Shown: positions 17,121 through 25,665, counted from the first letter of the stretch. The stretch is 64,000 nt of DNA from Cypionkella sp049896245 (GCF_049896245.1 NZ_JAFCTX010000020.1:19105-83104), one strand, 5' to 3'. Program-made: numbers and translations. Notes: generated from the letters alone by a model not told the origin.

Positions 17121-17138
17121 GCCGTCCTTCGAGACGGC
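17121..17138 (+). terminator. Hairpin downstream of the tRNA fragment
   Basis: GCCGTC pairs with GACGGC around CTTCGA, followed by a T-rich stretch (GTTTGCGTTT). It is probably the original tRNA terminator or one carried with the attachment sequence. Confidence 0.5.
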
Positions 17139-17440
17139 GTTTGCGTTTGCAAAACCCGTGGAAGCACTGTGGAAGCAAGAGGGCGCGAAGTCCCTCATAT
17201 TACTTCGAATTCCTTTTCCGACCGCGACAGTCGGCGGCTTACGGAGTGCCTCGAAAAAGGTTCTTCTGTGCGAACGCTCACCGGCTTAGGCACCTCTCCA
17301 GCCCAAGGAGGACGCGGCATCCAGCGATGACCGTGGCCCCTCAATCTGTCATGCACTAAGCTATACTTCAAAGCACCAACATTGCGGAGGCCAACGAAGG
17401 CTGGTTTACCGCAGTTTTGCCCCACGAGGAGAAGTATTCG

Positions 17441-17818
17441 GTGTCCAAACAAGATCTTGATGAGACTTTCCTCAGGTCCCTCTTGGAGGGAGACGAGGTG
17501 GAAATGAGCGTGGTTTTTTCGGACCCATCTCTTCCGGACAACCCGATGATCTTCGTGAGCGACGAGTTCGAGGAACAGACCGGTTATAGACTTGATGAAG
17601 CCCTTGGGCGAAACTGTCGTTTCCTTCAGGGCCCAGATACCAATCCCCATGCCATCGAAGCGATCCGGCAGGGCCTGAAGGCGGAGACGCGTTTCACCAT
17701 CGATATCCTTAATTACCGCAAAGATGGATCGGAATTTCTTAACCGGCTGCGCATCCGTCCGATTTATGATAGCGATGGACGTTTGATGTTCTTTGCTGGC
17801 GCACAGAACCCGGTTTGA
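17441..17818 (+). CDS. Short LOV-domain photoreceptor
   Basis: The protein has about 125 residues, made almost entirely of one PAS/LOV core. The signature GRNCRFLQGPDTNP carries the photoreactive cysteine near residue 59, and downstream strands read FTIDILNYRKDGSEFLNRLRIRPIYD and FFAGAQNPV. Such proteins bind FMN and form a cysteinyl adduct in blue light. There is no kinase, HTH or other output domain, as in the short LOV proteins of Pseudomonas and Rhodobacteraceae, so signalling must go through dimer changes or a partner. The GTG at 17441 is preferred because AGGAGAAG lies about eight bases upstream; a TTG at 17417 would extend the frame past that site. Confidence 0.85.
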   Translation: MSKQDLDETFLRSLLEGDEVEMSVVFSDPSLPDNPMIFVSDEFEEQTGYRLDEALGRNCRFLQGPDTNPHAIEAIRQGLKAETRFTIDILNYRKDGSEFLNRLRIRPIYDSDGRLMFFAGAQNPV

Positions 17819-18011
17819 TTGAGGACACGCCCAAGTTTGCGCACTATGCCTGACTAATGGTCGGTTTGTTTTGAGTTGGAAACACATAAGCTGAACCGCG
17901 ATAACGTTATGCGTAATGTTCCAGACATTCACTCTTTTTCAAAACGGGGCTTGTTTTCAGAAGGTTATGAAACTGATTCACCGACAGTCGGTCTGACACT
18001 GCGACGAAAGA

Positions 18012-18033
18012 TGCCCGGCGCGAGCGCCGGGCA
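18012..18033 (-). terminator. GC-rich hairpin after the fasciclin gene
   Basis: TGCCCGGCGC (18012-18021) and GCGCCGGGCA (18024-18033) form a near-perfect palindrome just past the reverse-strand stop at 18058. The T tract on that strand is weak. Confidence 0.55.
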
Positions 18034-18057
18034 ACGATCAACTTGTTTTTCGCACAA

Positions 18058-18483
18058 TCAATCAGTTGGCATCAGTACGGCATCGATGACGTGGATCACG
18101 CCGTTGGTGCAGTCGATGTCTGCCGCAACGACTGTGGCACCGTTGACGGTCACGCCCGTGGTTGCGTCGACGTGAAGTGCCTGACCGTTGACGGTGGCGG
18201 GCTCGAGCTTTTTGCCTGCGATATCCGCCGCCATGACTTTGCCTGCCATCACGTGGTAGGTCAGGATCGCGGTCAGCTTGGCTTTATTCTCAGGCTTTAC
18301 CAGTTCTTCGACCGTGCCGGCTGGCAGTTTGGCGAAAGCATCGTCGTTGGGCGCGAAGACAGTGAAGGGGCCTTCGCCTTTCAGTGTGGCACCAAGGTCA
18401 GCAGCGGTCACAGCCGCAACCAAAGTTTTGAACGTGCCTGCGGCGACGGCGGTGTCGACGATGTCGTGAAGGGTGTTTGACAT
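18058..18483 (-). CDS. Fasciclin (FAS1) domain protein
   Basis: A single 141-residue FAS1 domain. The H1 and H2 motifs are visible: GPFTVFAPNDDAFAKLP near residue 38 and the YH-containing AILTYHVMAGKV near residue 72, ending GVIHVIDAVLMP. FAS1 domains mediate adhesion or protein contacts, usually outside the cytoplasm. Here the start ATG at 18483 leaves no signal peptide, so it may be cytoplasmic or leave by another route. It is monocistronic, with a hairpin after the stop. Family assignment is secure; role is open. Confidence 0.85.
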   Translation of the reverse strand: MSNTLHDIVDTAVAAGTFKTLVAAVTAADLGATLKGEGPFTVFAPNDDAFAKLPAGTVEELVKPENKAKLTAILTYHVMAGKVMAADIAGKKLEPATVNGQALHVDATTGVTVNGATVVAADIDCTNGVIHVIDAVLMPTD

Positions 18484-18777
18484 TAGAATGGCTTCCTATT
18501 TTGAAGAAAACGCAAAAAGACAATTGTCGATGGGCTCACAATCGATGAGATCCGCGCATGCAATGGTCCGAGTGCGAAGAGACGAAGCCGGGCTCAAACT
18601 TTACAAAGCGCCCTTCCTCGATCAGAAGGTAGCGCTGCATTGGATCAATGCAACTGGTTGATCTGTCGGGCGGCGGAAAGACTTTTTGCTGCCTGCCGCA
18701 AGATAGGTAATCGTCGCGAACAAGGAGGGTGAAGCAGCCGAACAAGTGCTTGTCGACGCAAGTCGCAGCGTCATGTT
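18484..18777. other. Spacer upstream of the fasciclin gene
   Basis: The spacer of 294 bases probably holds the reverse-strand promoter of the fasciclin gene. I see no reliable gene; one reverse frame here is mostly the shadow of the gene at 18778. Confidence 0.4.
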
Positions 18778-19194
18778 TCAGGAGCCACCAGCCGTCCTGC
18801 CTTTGCCCCGCCATGCCAGCGACTGCTGGTTCAGCACGTTCAGGTCGGTCCTTTCCGCGATTATCTGATCGCAAAGCTGCACTGCCTCCGCGGCCTGCGC
18901 TTGGCTAAGGTGCTTGTACGCTGGGCGGGCGATGTGGTCGTACCACACCCCGCTGCAAATTGTGTCGAGTACGATCCGCTGAAAGCAGTGATCGTTTCGA
19001 ACCGGCCAGTGCCGTTTGCTGGTTTGCGCGAGTGCGGGCATGACCGTGCGGGTCAGATGCAGATACTGCTCGACGCGTGTGAGGTGGATCGGTGGCGGCA
19101 AATCGAAACTGCGCTGCATCTTGTCTTCCGGTGATGGGATGGGCTTCGGCCGATCGGGTATTGTTGGCAGAACCAAATCCACTTCGCGTCGCAT
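18778..19194 (-). CDS. Conserved hypothetical protein (138 aa)
   Basis: From ATG 19194 the protein reads MRREVDLVLPTIPDRPKPIP. It contains a natural helical segment ending HWPVRNDHCFQRIVLDTICSGVWYDHIARPAYKHL and a C terminus RTDLNVLNQQSLAWRGKG. I recall similar proteins in alphaproteobacteria, sometimes labelled as acetyltransferases without good reason; I see no acetyl-CoA-binding motif. A conserved His-Cys pair (DHCFQ) and the YDH motif could be functional. The frame extends upstream to 19299, but that part is not protein-like. It stands alone, divergent from the TIGR03643 gene. Confidence 0.6.
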   Translation of the reverse strand: MRREVDLVLPTIPDRPKPIPSPEDKMQRSFDLPPPIHLTRVEQYLHLTRTVMPALAQTSKRHWPVRNDHCFQRIVLDTICSGVWYDHIARPAYKHLSQAQAAEAVQLCDQIIAERTDLNVLNQQSLAWRGKGRTAGGS

Positions 19195-19411
19195 GCCAAG
19201 GACCATAAAGACGGGACACGAGCTTACGACCGCACTCGAGATATGGCTTCTTGGCTGTGAAATCCAACTGTCCCTCCAGCAGGTGTTCAACGGTGACAAA
19301 ACTGCACAGCGCTACTCGGCCGCGCAACAAGGCCGATGTCTCATGCTGCATGAACGGCCCCGATAGCACGGGTGCTTGACTTCTTGATGCGGCAAAGACA
19401 CCTCCAGGCCT

Positions 19412-19624
19412 ATGAAAAGCAGAATCCTCGACCCTGCGACACTTGGCGAAATCATCGAGATGGCGCTTAGCGATCATGCCAGCTTCGATCAGATCCGCAC
19501 TTTGCACGGGCTGGGGCCAGACGAGGTAAAGGCATTGATGCGACAAAGCCTGAAATCCGGCAGCTACCGCGCCTGGCGCAGACGTGTGCGCGCCTTTTCC
19601 GACCGGCGCGAGGTTTACAAATGA
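19412..19624 (+). CDS. TIGR03643 family small protein
   Basis: These 70 residues match the small TIGR03643 family by order: EIIEMALSDHASFDQIRTLHGLGPDEVKALMRQ, then LKSGSYRAWRRRVRAFSDRREVYK. It is a compact helical, basic protein that may bind nucleic acid through a helix-turn-helix-like fold, but no function is established to my knowledge. Family members are often found beside light- or flavin-related genes. Its stop overlaps the ATG of the next gene (19621) by four bases, so the two are coupled. Confidence 0.75.
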   Translation: MKSRILDPATLGEIIEMALSDHASFDQIRTLHGLGPDEVKALMRQSLKSGSYRAWRRRVRAFSDRREVYK

Positions 19625-20190
19625 AGGCTGACCCCCATCCCTGGGCCTGCGATCTGTCGCAACTATATGCCGAGGTCTGGGGACGCCTGACCCGCGGTGT
19701 TCACGACCGGCATGCCCTGGCCCGGCACCCGACACTGGCAACTGTCAGCCCGGAAGGCAGGCCGCAGGCCAGAACGGTCGTTCTGCGCGCGGCCGACAAG
19801 GCGGCAGGCACGCTGGATATTCATACCGATCTGCGGTCAGCCAAGGTCGGAGATCTGCGCGCCACACCTTTTACAGCCCTCCATGTCTGGGACGCCTCGG
19901 CACATCTGCAACTGCGGCTGGAGGCTCACGTCACACTTCTGACCGGTCCGGATGTGGCGGCGATCTGGGCGAGCATGCCCGCAGGTTCGCGATTGTCTTA
20001 CGGCAGCACCCCGGCACCCGGCCAGCCCATCGCACAGGCGCTGGATTACACGAAAGCCGCCGACCCGGCGTTCTTTGTCATCTTGCGGCTCGCGGTGGCA
20101 ACTGTAGACGCCTTGCATCTTGGCCCGCACCATCGCCGCGCCCGGTTTGATCGCGACGATGATTGGGCGGGGATGTGGCTTGCACCCTAA
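19621..20190 (+). CDS. Pyridoxamine 5'-phosphate oxidase-like flavoprotein
   Basis: The protein has 189 residues. The N-terminal part HPTLATVSPEGRPQARTVVLRAAD and LDIHTDLRSAKVGDLRATPFTALHVWD are hallmarks of the PNPOx-like FMN-binding split barrel; the TVVLR and D-x-RSxK positions line the FMN phosphate site in this family. The C-terminal part (LHLGPHHRRARFDRDDDW) resembles the dimer-closing end of Alr4036-type proteins. It probably reduces or oxidises a small substrate with FMN; true PdxH activity is uncertain. It is coupled to the TIGR03643 gene upstream and converges on the FolB-like gene. Confidence 0.75.
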   Translation: MKADPHPWACDLSQLYAEVWGRLTRGVHDRHALARHPTLATVSPEGRPQARTVVLRAADKAAGTLDIHTDLRSAKVGDLRATPFTALHVWDASAHLQLRLEAHVTLLTGPDVAAIWASMPAGSRLSYGSTPAPGQPIAQALDYTKAADPAFFVILRLAVATVDALHLGPHHRRARFDRDDDWAGMWLAP

Positions 20191-20235
20191 GATTCGCAAC
20201 GCTTGAAACGGCGGCTTTCACAGCGACTGCACGCT

Positions 20236-20688
20236 TCAGGCTATGGCGTTGCGCAGCGCGGCCATCGCTTCGCCATCAACGATCAAACGCACTCCAAGCG
20301 TGCCGGTCCCGGACAGAACCGGCCGCTTGCGCAGGCAGATGTCCAACGCCTCGATCTGGGGATACCCGGCGCAGGCTTCGACGATGCATGTCACCAGCCG
20401 CTCTTGCGTCTCATAGTGGTGGGCACGCGCCAGCGTGTCGATGTGCCGGATCAGCGGATCATAGTCGAAAACGAGCGCCATCTCATCCCGCGGAACCATC
20501 ACCAGATGCGGCGCAATCGTCAGGGTCAGATCCAGCAGATGCGCATCTGGTACAACATCATCCGGACCGTAAGTCCCGATCCGCACGGCGATCTGCAGGT
20601 CTTTCAGTTCGACGTAACTCTGTGATGGCAAGGCCAAGCCTCCGTTTTCTGTTCGGGGTGCAGGAACGGCCGGACAAGGCCGCGTCAC
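20236..20688 (-). CDS. Dihydroneopterin aldolase (FolB)-like protein
   Basis: This 150-residue protein has the tunnel-fold core of FolB: YVELKDLQIAVRIGTYGPD near residue 25, then LVFDYDPLIRHIDTLA, then ERLVTCIVEACAGYPQIEALDICLRKRPVLSG. The family catalyses dihydroneopterin aldol cleavage or epimerisation in folate synthesis. Its genomic company here (flavoprotein, TIGR03643) is not a folate operon, so it may be a paralogue with an altered pterin role. The start is uncertain: about 20 residues before SYVELKDL look unstructured. Confidence 0.7.
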   Translation of the reverse strand: MTRPCPAVPAPRTENGGLALPSQSYVELKDLQIAVRIGTYGPDDVVPDAHLLDLTLTIAPHLVMVPRDEMALVFDYDPLIRHIDTLARAHHYETQERLVTCIVEACAGYPQIEALDICLRKRPVLSGTGTLGVRLIVDGEAMAALRNAIA

Positions 20689-20705
20689 TCACACGGAAAT
20701 CATAC

Positions 20706-20915
20706 TTACGCGTCATCATCCAGTGCTGCCTCGCCCGCAGCGGTTGGGCCCAGCTTCAGAAGCTGCTGTGTCAGCAGGGCTTTGTAGCGCCTCTGGCGTC
20801 TTCGGGCCTTCGCACCGGACGCGCGCCAACCCTCCCGCTTGTCCTGCACAAGCTCTTCTAGATCGGCGGCAACCGTTATCTTTCCTGCATCAGCTGGTGA
20901 CGTTCGCTTGGACAT
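20706..20915 (-). CDS. Small basic hypothetical protein (69 aa)
   Basis: From the ATG at 20915 the product reads MSKRTSPADAGKITVAADLE and continues with a very basic middle (GAKARRRQRRYKALLTQQLLKLG) and acidic tail (AALDDDA). The family is not recognised. Composition and length fit a small nucleic-acid- or protein-binding factor. It lies just upstream of the FolB-like gene on the same strand with a 17-base gap, so they may share a transcript. An upstream start at 20960 is possible but adds sequence with less natural character. Confidence 0.5.
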   Translation of the reverse strand: MSKRTSPADAGKITVAADLEELVQDKREGWRASGAKARRRQRRYKALLTQQLLKLGPTAAGEAALDDDA

Positions 20916-21095
20916 CACAAAACTATAGAAGCCCGCTGCCATGCGGCAAGCACGGCGCACCCGATATCAGAGATGGCGAAAGCCGTCGTGTTCGATCGCC
21001 ACACCGAACCAAGGGCTGTTTTGCCACATCCTTTGAAGATGAAACCGAGGTGAGACCGCCTATATTAATGTTACGCAGAAATGAAATGAAACGCC

Positions 21096-21740
21096 ATGAA
21101 ACACAGTCACGACTTCACACCTGACACCCTGAACATCCACCACGCGCCGGTCGGCATGAATGATCGAATTGCACTCGGTGTGGTCAAGACGATGCGAGTT
21201 TTCGCGGATCGGTTCTTCGCAAAACGCTATGGGCACCGCGCCGTGGTGCTTGAAACCGTCGCCGCAGTTCCGGGGATGGTTGGCGGCCTACTGCAGCACC
21301 TTCGCGCGATCCGGCACATTCGCGACGATCAGGGCTGGATCAAGGAATTGATCGAAGAGGCGGACAACGAGCGCATGCACCTGATGACGTTCATCCAGAT
21401 TGCGCAGCCAAGTCGGTTGGAGCGGACGCTCATCATGGTGGCGCAGGCCGTGTTCTATAACCTGTATTTCTTCCTGTACCTGCTGGCCCCCAAGACGGCT
21501 CATCGGGTGGTCGGTTACCTCTATGAAGAGGCGGTGATCAGCTACACCCATTACCTCGAAGAGATCGACTCCGGTCGGGTTGAAAACGTACCGGCACCGC
21601 AGATTGCGCTCAAGTACTGGAACTTGCCGTCAACTGCGCGGCTGCGCGATGTGGTGATCGTCGTGCGCGCAGATGAGGCACATCACCGCGACACCAACCA
21701 TCACTTCGCCAACCAGATCGCCAAAGGCGCACATTCCTGA
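21096..21740 (+). CDS. aox: Alternative oxidase (cyanide-insensitive ubiquinol oxidase)
   Basis: This 214-residue di-iron quinol oxidase reduces oxygen to water without pumping protons. All six iron ligands are in place: Glu53 in VLETVAA, Glu92 and His95 in NERMHLM, Glu144/145 in LYEEAV, Glu194 and the following His in RADEAHHRD. Two hydrophobic stretches (MVGGLL region and AQAVFYNLYFFLYLL) give the interfacial membrane anchor. The length is that of bacterial AOX, without the plant N-terminal regulatory region. It is monocistronic; sufS follows on the same strand after 95 bases. An orphan RegA-type redox regulator lies 2.8 kb downstream. Confidence 0.93.
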   Translation: MKHSHDFTPDTLNIHHAPVGMNDRIALGVVKTMRVFADRFFAKRYGHRAVVLETVAAVPGMVGGLLQHLRAIRHIRDDQGWIKELIEEADNERMHLMTFIQIAQPSRLERTLIMVAQAVFYNLYFFLYLLAPKTAHRVVGYLYEEAVISYTHYLEEIDSGRVENVPAPQIALKYWNLPSTARLRDVVIVVRADEAHHRDTNHHFANQIAKGAHS

Positions 21741-21835
21741 GCTGAGTGCGCAGGTGGGGTTGTCTGAATGCGATCGGGCGACCCCAGCGATCAAGGCGGA
21801 GTCGCTGATCACAGAAATTCAAAGGAATTGCAGCA

Positions 21836-23056
21836 ATGCTTGATGTGGAAATGATCCGCCGCGACTTTCCTATTCTGTCTCGGCAGGTCAATGGCAAGCC
21901 ATTGGTTTATCTGGACAACGGCGCTTCGGCCCAGAAGCCGCAAGTCGTTATTGATGCCATCTGCACCGCCTATTCGCAGGAATACGCCAATGTGCATCGC
22001 GGTCTGCATTACCTTTCCAATCTGGCGACCGACAATTACGAACGCGTGCGCGCCATCGTTGCGCGCTTTCTGGGCGCGGCCAGCGAGGATGAGATCGTCT
22101 TCAACTCGGGTGCGACCGAAGGCATCAACATGGTCGCCTATGGCTGGGCTATGCCCCGCATGCAGGCAGGCGATGAGATCATTCTCAGCATCATGGAACA
22201 CCATGCCAATATCGTACCGTGGCATTTCCTGCGCGAACGCCACGGTGTGGTGATCAAATGGATCGAGGTCGACAGGACGGGCGCGTTGGACCCGGTAAAG
22301 GTGTTGGAGGCGATCACGCCGCGGACCAGGCTGATCGCCGTCACGCACTGCTCCAATGTTCTGGGCACCGTCGTGGACGTGGCGGCGATTTGTGCGGGTG
22401 CACGGTCGCGCGGCGTGCCGGTTCTGATTGATGGCAGCCAGGCGGCTGTCCACCTGCCGATCAACGTCCAGGAAATCGGCTGCGATTTTTACGCGGTGAC
22501 TGGCCACAAATTGTACGGCCCTTCGGGTTCCGGCGCGATCTATGTCCGCAAAGACCGGATGGCCGAGATGCGCCCCTTTATGGGCGGCGGCGACATGATC
22601 CGCGAGGTCACGCGCGACAGCGTTGTCTACAACGATGCGCCGATGAAATTCGAGGCTGGCACCCCCGGCATCGTGCAGACCATCGGTCTGGGCGTGGCTT
22701 TGGAGTATATGATGGGGCTCGGGATGGCCAACATCGCCGCGCGCGAGAACCGGCTGCGCGACTATGCCCGCACGCGGCTTGACGGATTGAACTGGATCAC
22801 GGTGCAAGGCACCACGCCCGACAAAGCCCCGATTTTCTCTTTCTCGATGCAGTGCGCGGCGCATCCGCATGACATATCGACCATCCTCGACAAGAAGGGG
22901 GTCGCGGTGCGTGCAGGCCAGCACTGCGCCGGGCCGTTGATGGCGCACTTGGGGTTGAATGCCACCTGCCGCGCCTCGTTCGCCGTGTACAACACAAGTG
23001 CCGAGGTTGACGTGTTGATAGATGCGCTGGAGCTGGCGCATGACTTGTTTGCCTGA
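21836..23056 (+). CDS. sufS: SufS-type cysteine desulfurase
   Basis: A 406-residue class V aminotransferase fold protein. PLP-binding Lys is near residue 225 (VTGHKLYGPSGSG), the phosphate loop reads NSGATEGIN, and the active-site cysteine is near residue 364 in RAGQHCAGPL, the SufS/class II signature. It mobilises sulfur from cysteine for Fe-S assembly. No other suf gene is present here, so this is a detached copy; whether the genome has a second one in a suf operon cannot be seen. The position behind an alternative oxidase suggests use under oxidative or iron stress, which is inference. Confidence 0.9.
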   Translation: MLDVEMIRRDFPILSRQVNGKPLVYLDNGASAQKPQVVIDAICTAYSQEYANVHRGLHYLSNLATDNYERVRAIVARFLGAASEDEIVFNSGATEGINMVAYGWAMPRMQAGDEIILSIMEHHANIVPWHFLRERHGVVIKWIEVDRTGALDPVKVLEAITPRTRLIAVTHCSNVLGTVVDVAAICAGARSRGVPVLIDGSQAAVHLPINVQEIGCDFYAVTGHKLYGPSGSGAIYVRKDRMAEMRPFMGGGDMIREVTRDSVVYNDAPMKFEAGTPGIVQTIGLGVALEYMMGLGMANIAARENRLRDYARTRLDGLNWITVQGTTPDKAPIFSFSMQCAAHPHDISTILDKKGVAVRAGQHCAGPLMAHLGLNATCRASFAVYNTSAEVDVLIDALELAHDLFA

Positions 23057-23076
23057 CCGCCGTCGAACGACCCTGA

Positions 23077-23709
23077 TCAGTTGACCAGAACAGGTGCTGC
23101 GCCGATGAAGCTGCGATCCTCGATTTGCTTGACGAGGAAATCCGCGACATTCGCGCGGGCGATGATCCCGTTCCGCCATTCAGATGGTTCGCGAAGGACC
23201 TTGTAGCGCCCTGTTCGTGGACCATTCAAAAGCACGCCCGGCCGCGCAATCGTCCAATCAAGACCGCTTTCGTTGATGAGCTTCTCCTGACGGCTCTTGT
23301 CGTCATAGGCGCGACCAAACACAATCTTGAAGGGAATTCTTTGCAACGGGGCAATACTTGCTTGGCTATCCCCGGCTCCAAAGCCTGTGATGCAAATCAG
23401 GCGATTGACGCCCTTGTCTTTCATGGCCGCTATCAGAACACGCGTCGCCTCAGAGAACAGATGCACCGGCTTGAACAAATCGCCCAAACCGACGCCGAGC
23501 GTTACGATGACCGCATCAACTCCGGCAAGTGCAGCCTCTACATCTTGCTGATTCAAGGCGTCACCCTGCACCTTTTCCAATTTCGCATCAGACAGGTTTA
23601 TTGATGTTGCGGATCGTGCCAAAGCGCGCACGTCATATCCTGCGGCGAGCGCTTGACGTGTTGTTTCCAGACCAATGCCTTTGCTGGCACCAATGATCAA
23701 TATCCGCAT
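23077..23709 (-). CDS. NAD(P)-binding atypical SDR protein
   Basis: The 210-residue protein starts with a clean Rossmann nucleotide-binding loop (MRILIIGASKGIGLETTRQAL). GDALNQQDVEAALAGVDAVIVTLG follows, then LICITGFGAGDS, and a YxxxK-like area at YDDKSRQEKLINESGLDWTIARPGVL. This is the NmrA/BVR-B-like branch of extended SDR proteins, which often act as quinone or flavin reductases or redox sensors. The substrate is not predictable. It converges on sufS with a 20-base gap. Confidence 0.8.
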   Translation of the reverse strand: MRILIIGASKGIGLETTRQALAAGYDVRALARSATSINLSDAKLEKVQGDALNQQDVEAALAGVDAVIVTLGVGLGDLFKPVHLFSEATRVLIAAMKDKGVNRLICITGFGAGDSQASIAPLQRIPFKIVFGRAYDDKSRQEKLINESGLDWTIARPGVLLNGPRTGRYKVLREPSEWRNGIIARANVADFLVKQIEDRSFIGAAPVLVN

Positions 23710-23867
23710 GTTGTATTACCCCGCTTCCGTGTGGCAATCGAATCTTTCGCCAGAATTTCGAAGAGTTCTCCATCGGGTATTGTTGAAATACCTTGCCCAA
23801 AGCTCTTTTCTAAAGGGCCTGCGCTAACCATCTTCAATTTCAACTTGTGATCGCTAAGTAGTAAAAA

Positions 23868-24176
23868 TCAATCATGTTCGCCATCAGAGCGACGCCCTGC
23901 ACCGCGCATGAATAATTTAGGTCGCTTTGCAGCAACTGTAAAAGTTGCCACGGTGACGGCCGCTGCTGCTATGAGAACGGAGTGTCCAAGGATGCTTGCA
24001 GCGAGAAACGTATAACTTCCGATCGCGACTGAAAAACTGACTGCCCACATCAAGCCCAACACCTGCAGCACATAGTGCCGGACGCTGACATCAGGAATAT
24101 GCCGCAGCGGGCTTACGTTGTGGTCAAACACAAAGTTCCACGCGTGGATGATGAAGGTTTTTACGTTTGTAATCAT
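23868..24176 (-). CDS. Small membrane protein (102 aa)
   Basis: From ATG 24176 (MITNVKTFIIHAWNFVFDHN) the protein has two clear hydrophobic segments: YVLQVLGLMWAVSFSVAI and AASILGHSVLIAAAAVTVATF. It ends in a basic, soluble tail (KRPKLFMRGAGRRSDGEHD). There is no signal cleavage site and I do not recognise the family. It is likely a two-helix inner-membrane protein with both ends inside. The flanking spacers give no operon context. Confidence 0.6.
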   Translation of the reverse strand: MITNVKTFIIHAWNFVFDHNVSPLRHIPDVSVRHYVLQVLGLMWAVSFSVAIGSYTFLAASILGHSVLIAAAAVTVATFTVAAKRPKLFMRGAGRRSDGEHD

Positions 24177-24499
24177 GGAATTGGTTCCTTCTCTGGCTGA
24201 CAAGGCATAACCGCAGGCCACGCTTATTTTGTACTCATGTGAGGAGATAGCGTTGAAGCGCCGCGGTTCCAGCCGGATGGATCAAGTTAGGCACAGATTG
24301 GGGCGATAATGAAGGCACCATCCAACGGTCGGAAGCCATCTCTCAAAACCAGATTCTTGGAAGCTCCCCGCGCAGCGTTCTTCCCGTTTGGGTAAGCTCT
24401 CACGAACTTGCACAGTGTCCGGCCTTCTCCCTTGGGTCGACCCGGTGATGTTTGACCGCATCGCGTCTCACGCTACCTCTAAGGTCAGTAAGAGGATGA
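24177..24499. other. Spacer between the membrane protein and the RegA homologue
   Basis: The 323 bases probably hold divergent promoters for the two flanking genes. I recognise no gene, repeat or specific operator. Confidence 0.4.
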
Positions 24500-25060
24500 A
24501 TGAAAATGTTGGATTTGCCCACGATAGAAAGTCAAGCCGATCGGACGTTGCTTCTGGTCGATGACGATGAGGCATTCGTGAAGCGTCTTGCACGGGCAAT
24601 GGAAAAGCGTGGGTTTTTGCCTGAGACCGCGCAGTCCGTGGCAGCTGGGCGTGATATCGCCCTGTCCCGCCCGCCCGCCTATGCGGTTGTCGACCTTCGG
24701 CTTGAGGATGGGAGCGGCCTCGATGTCGTCGAGGCTCTGCGAGAGCGTCGCCCGGACTGTCGCATCGTGATGTTGACCGGGTATGGAGCAATTGCAACGG
24801 CGGTGGCGGCCGTAAAGATCGGTGCCACCGACTATCTTGCGAAGCCCGCAGATGCCGACGACGTGACAAACGCCCTCTTGTCCCGGACAAATACGCGGCC
24901 CCCGGCCCCCGAAAATCCAATGTCTGCCGACAGGGTTCGGTGGGAACATATTCAACGCATCTATGAGTTGTGTGATCGCAACGTTTCGGAAACGGCACGC
25001 AGGTTGACGATGCATCGGCGGACTCTGCAGCGGATCCTGGCGAAACGAAGTCCTGTGTAA
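24500..25060 (+). CDS. regA: RegA/PrrA/ActR-type response regulator, without its kinase gene nearby
   Basis: 186 residues. The receiver has DDDEAF, phosphoacceptor Asp65 in AVVDLRLEDGSGLD, and KPAD. A proline-rich linker follows (RPPAPENPMSADRVRWEHIQ) and then a Fis-type helix-turn-helix NVSETARRLTMHRRTLQRILAKRSPV. Linker and HTH are almost invariant in RegA/PrrA proteins. RegA controls photosynthesis, respiration and redox genes, usually beside regB and senC; neither is here. The gene is alone, so this is either a relocated regA or a second copy with diverged N terminus. AGAGG a few bases upstream supports the start at 24500 or the ATG at 24506. Confidence 0.88.
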   Translation: MKMLDLPTIESQADRTLLLVDDDEAFVKRLARAMEKRGFLPETAQSVAAGRDIALSRPPAYAVVDLRLEDGSGLDVVEALRERRPDCRIVMLTGYGAIATAVAAVKIGATDYLAKPADADDVTNALLSRTNTRPPAPENPMSADRVRWEHIQRIYELCDRNVSETARRLTMHRRTLQRILAKRSPV

Positions 25061-25260
25061 GAAGGGCATGTTCGTTGGGCACGTGGTGTCCGGCAGCCTC
25101 TCCCATCAGACAGTGTCTCGGCCCAGTCGGACCGCGCCCTGCCATGCGGTTGCAGACTGACGTGTGTGCCAAATGGACCGAGGTACGACGTTTCTTTCCG
25201 CAATCCGCAGTTGGTGACAACTCTTAACCCGGGCTGCGCCCATAACATTGAGACCTCGTG

Positions 25261-25665
25261 ATGCTTGTACCCGCTCTTCTTGCGACCTCGCTCCTCTTCG
25301 GCGGCATGGTTCTGTACTCCTTCGGTTTTGCCGCCTTCTTGTTCACGGCGCTACCCGCCAATGTCGCGGGCCCAACGATCCGTCGGGCCTTCCCTCATTT
25401 CTACATGTTTGTGATGCTAAGCGCCGCCGCAGCGGCGGGGCTCGTCTGGGCCCACGACGCGGCCGCCGCCGGGCTTCTGGCGCTGATCGCGGTGACAACG
25501 CTTCCCGCCCGACAGATGTTGATGCCCGTCATCAACCGGGCGACAGACGAGGGCGCAAAAGCCCGTTTCAAGTGGCTGCACGGACTGTCGGTTGCCATTA
25601 CGTTGGTCCATATCGGCTTGGCAGGTTTGGCGATGACACGGTTCCTTACAATGAGTCTGACGTAA
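25261..25665 (+). CDS. DUF4149-like integral membrane protein
   Basis: The roughly 134-residue protein has four hydrophobic helices: LVPALLATSLLFGGMVLYSFGFAAFLF, FYMFVMLSAAAAAGLVWA, AAAGLLALIAVTTL and GLSVAITLVHIGLAGLAM. The loop PARQMLMPVINRATDEGAKARFKWLHGLS between helices 3 and 4 is typical of DUF4149/TMEM205-like proteins, which have no defined biochemical role. A GTG at 25258 directly precedes the ATG at 25261; either may initiate. It converges with the CIA30 gene. Confidence 0.65.
   Translation: MLVPALLATSLLFGGMVLYSFGFAAFLFTALPANVAGPTIRRAFPHFYMFVMLSAAAAAGLVWAHDAAAAGLLALIAVTTLPARQMLMPVINRATDEGAKARFKWLHGLSVAITLVHIGLAGLAMTRFLTMSLT

Larger units (their letters stand above)
16713..17440. 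other. Spacer holding a tRNA fragment and a hairpin
   Basis: No gene is supported in these 728 bases. They contain the 3' half of an initiator-type tRNA (17045-17091), a GC hairpin at 17121-17138, and otherwise low-identity sequence with only short unnatural frames. This looks like an old insertion or excision site between the tmo operon and the LOV gene. Confidence 0.6.

Noticed and set aside
21809..23179. 456-codon reverse open frame over sufS
   Set aside because: The forward frame has the PLP lysine and catalytic cysteine of SufS; the reverse translation shows no fold-like pattern.
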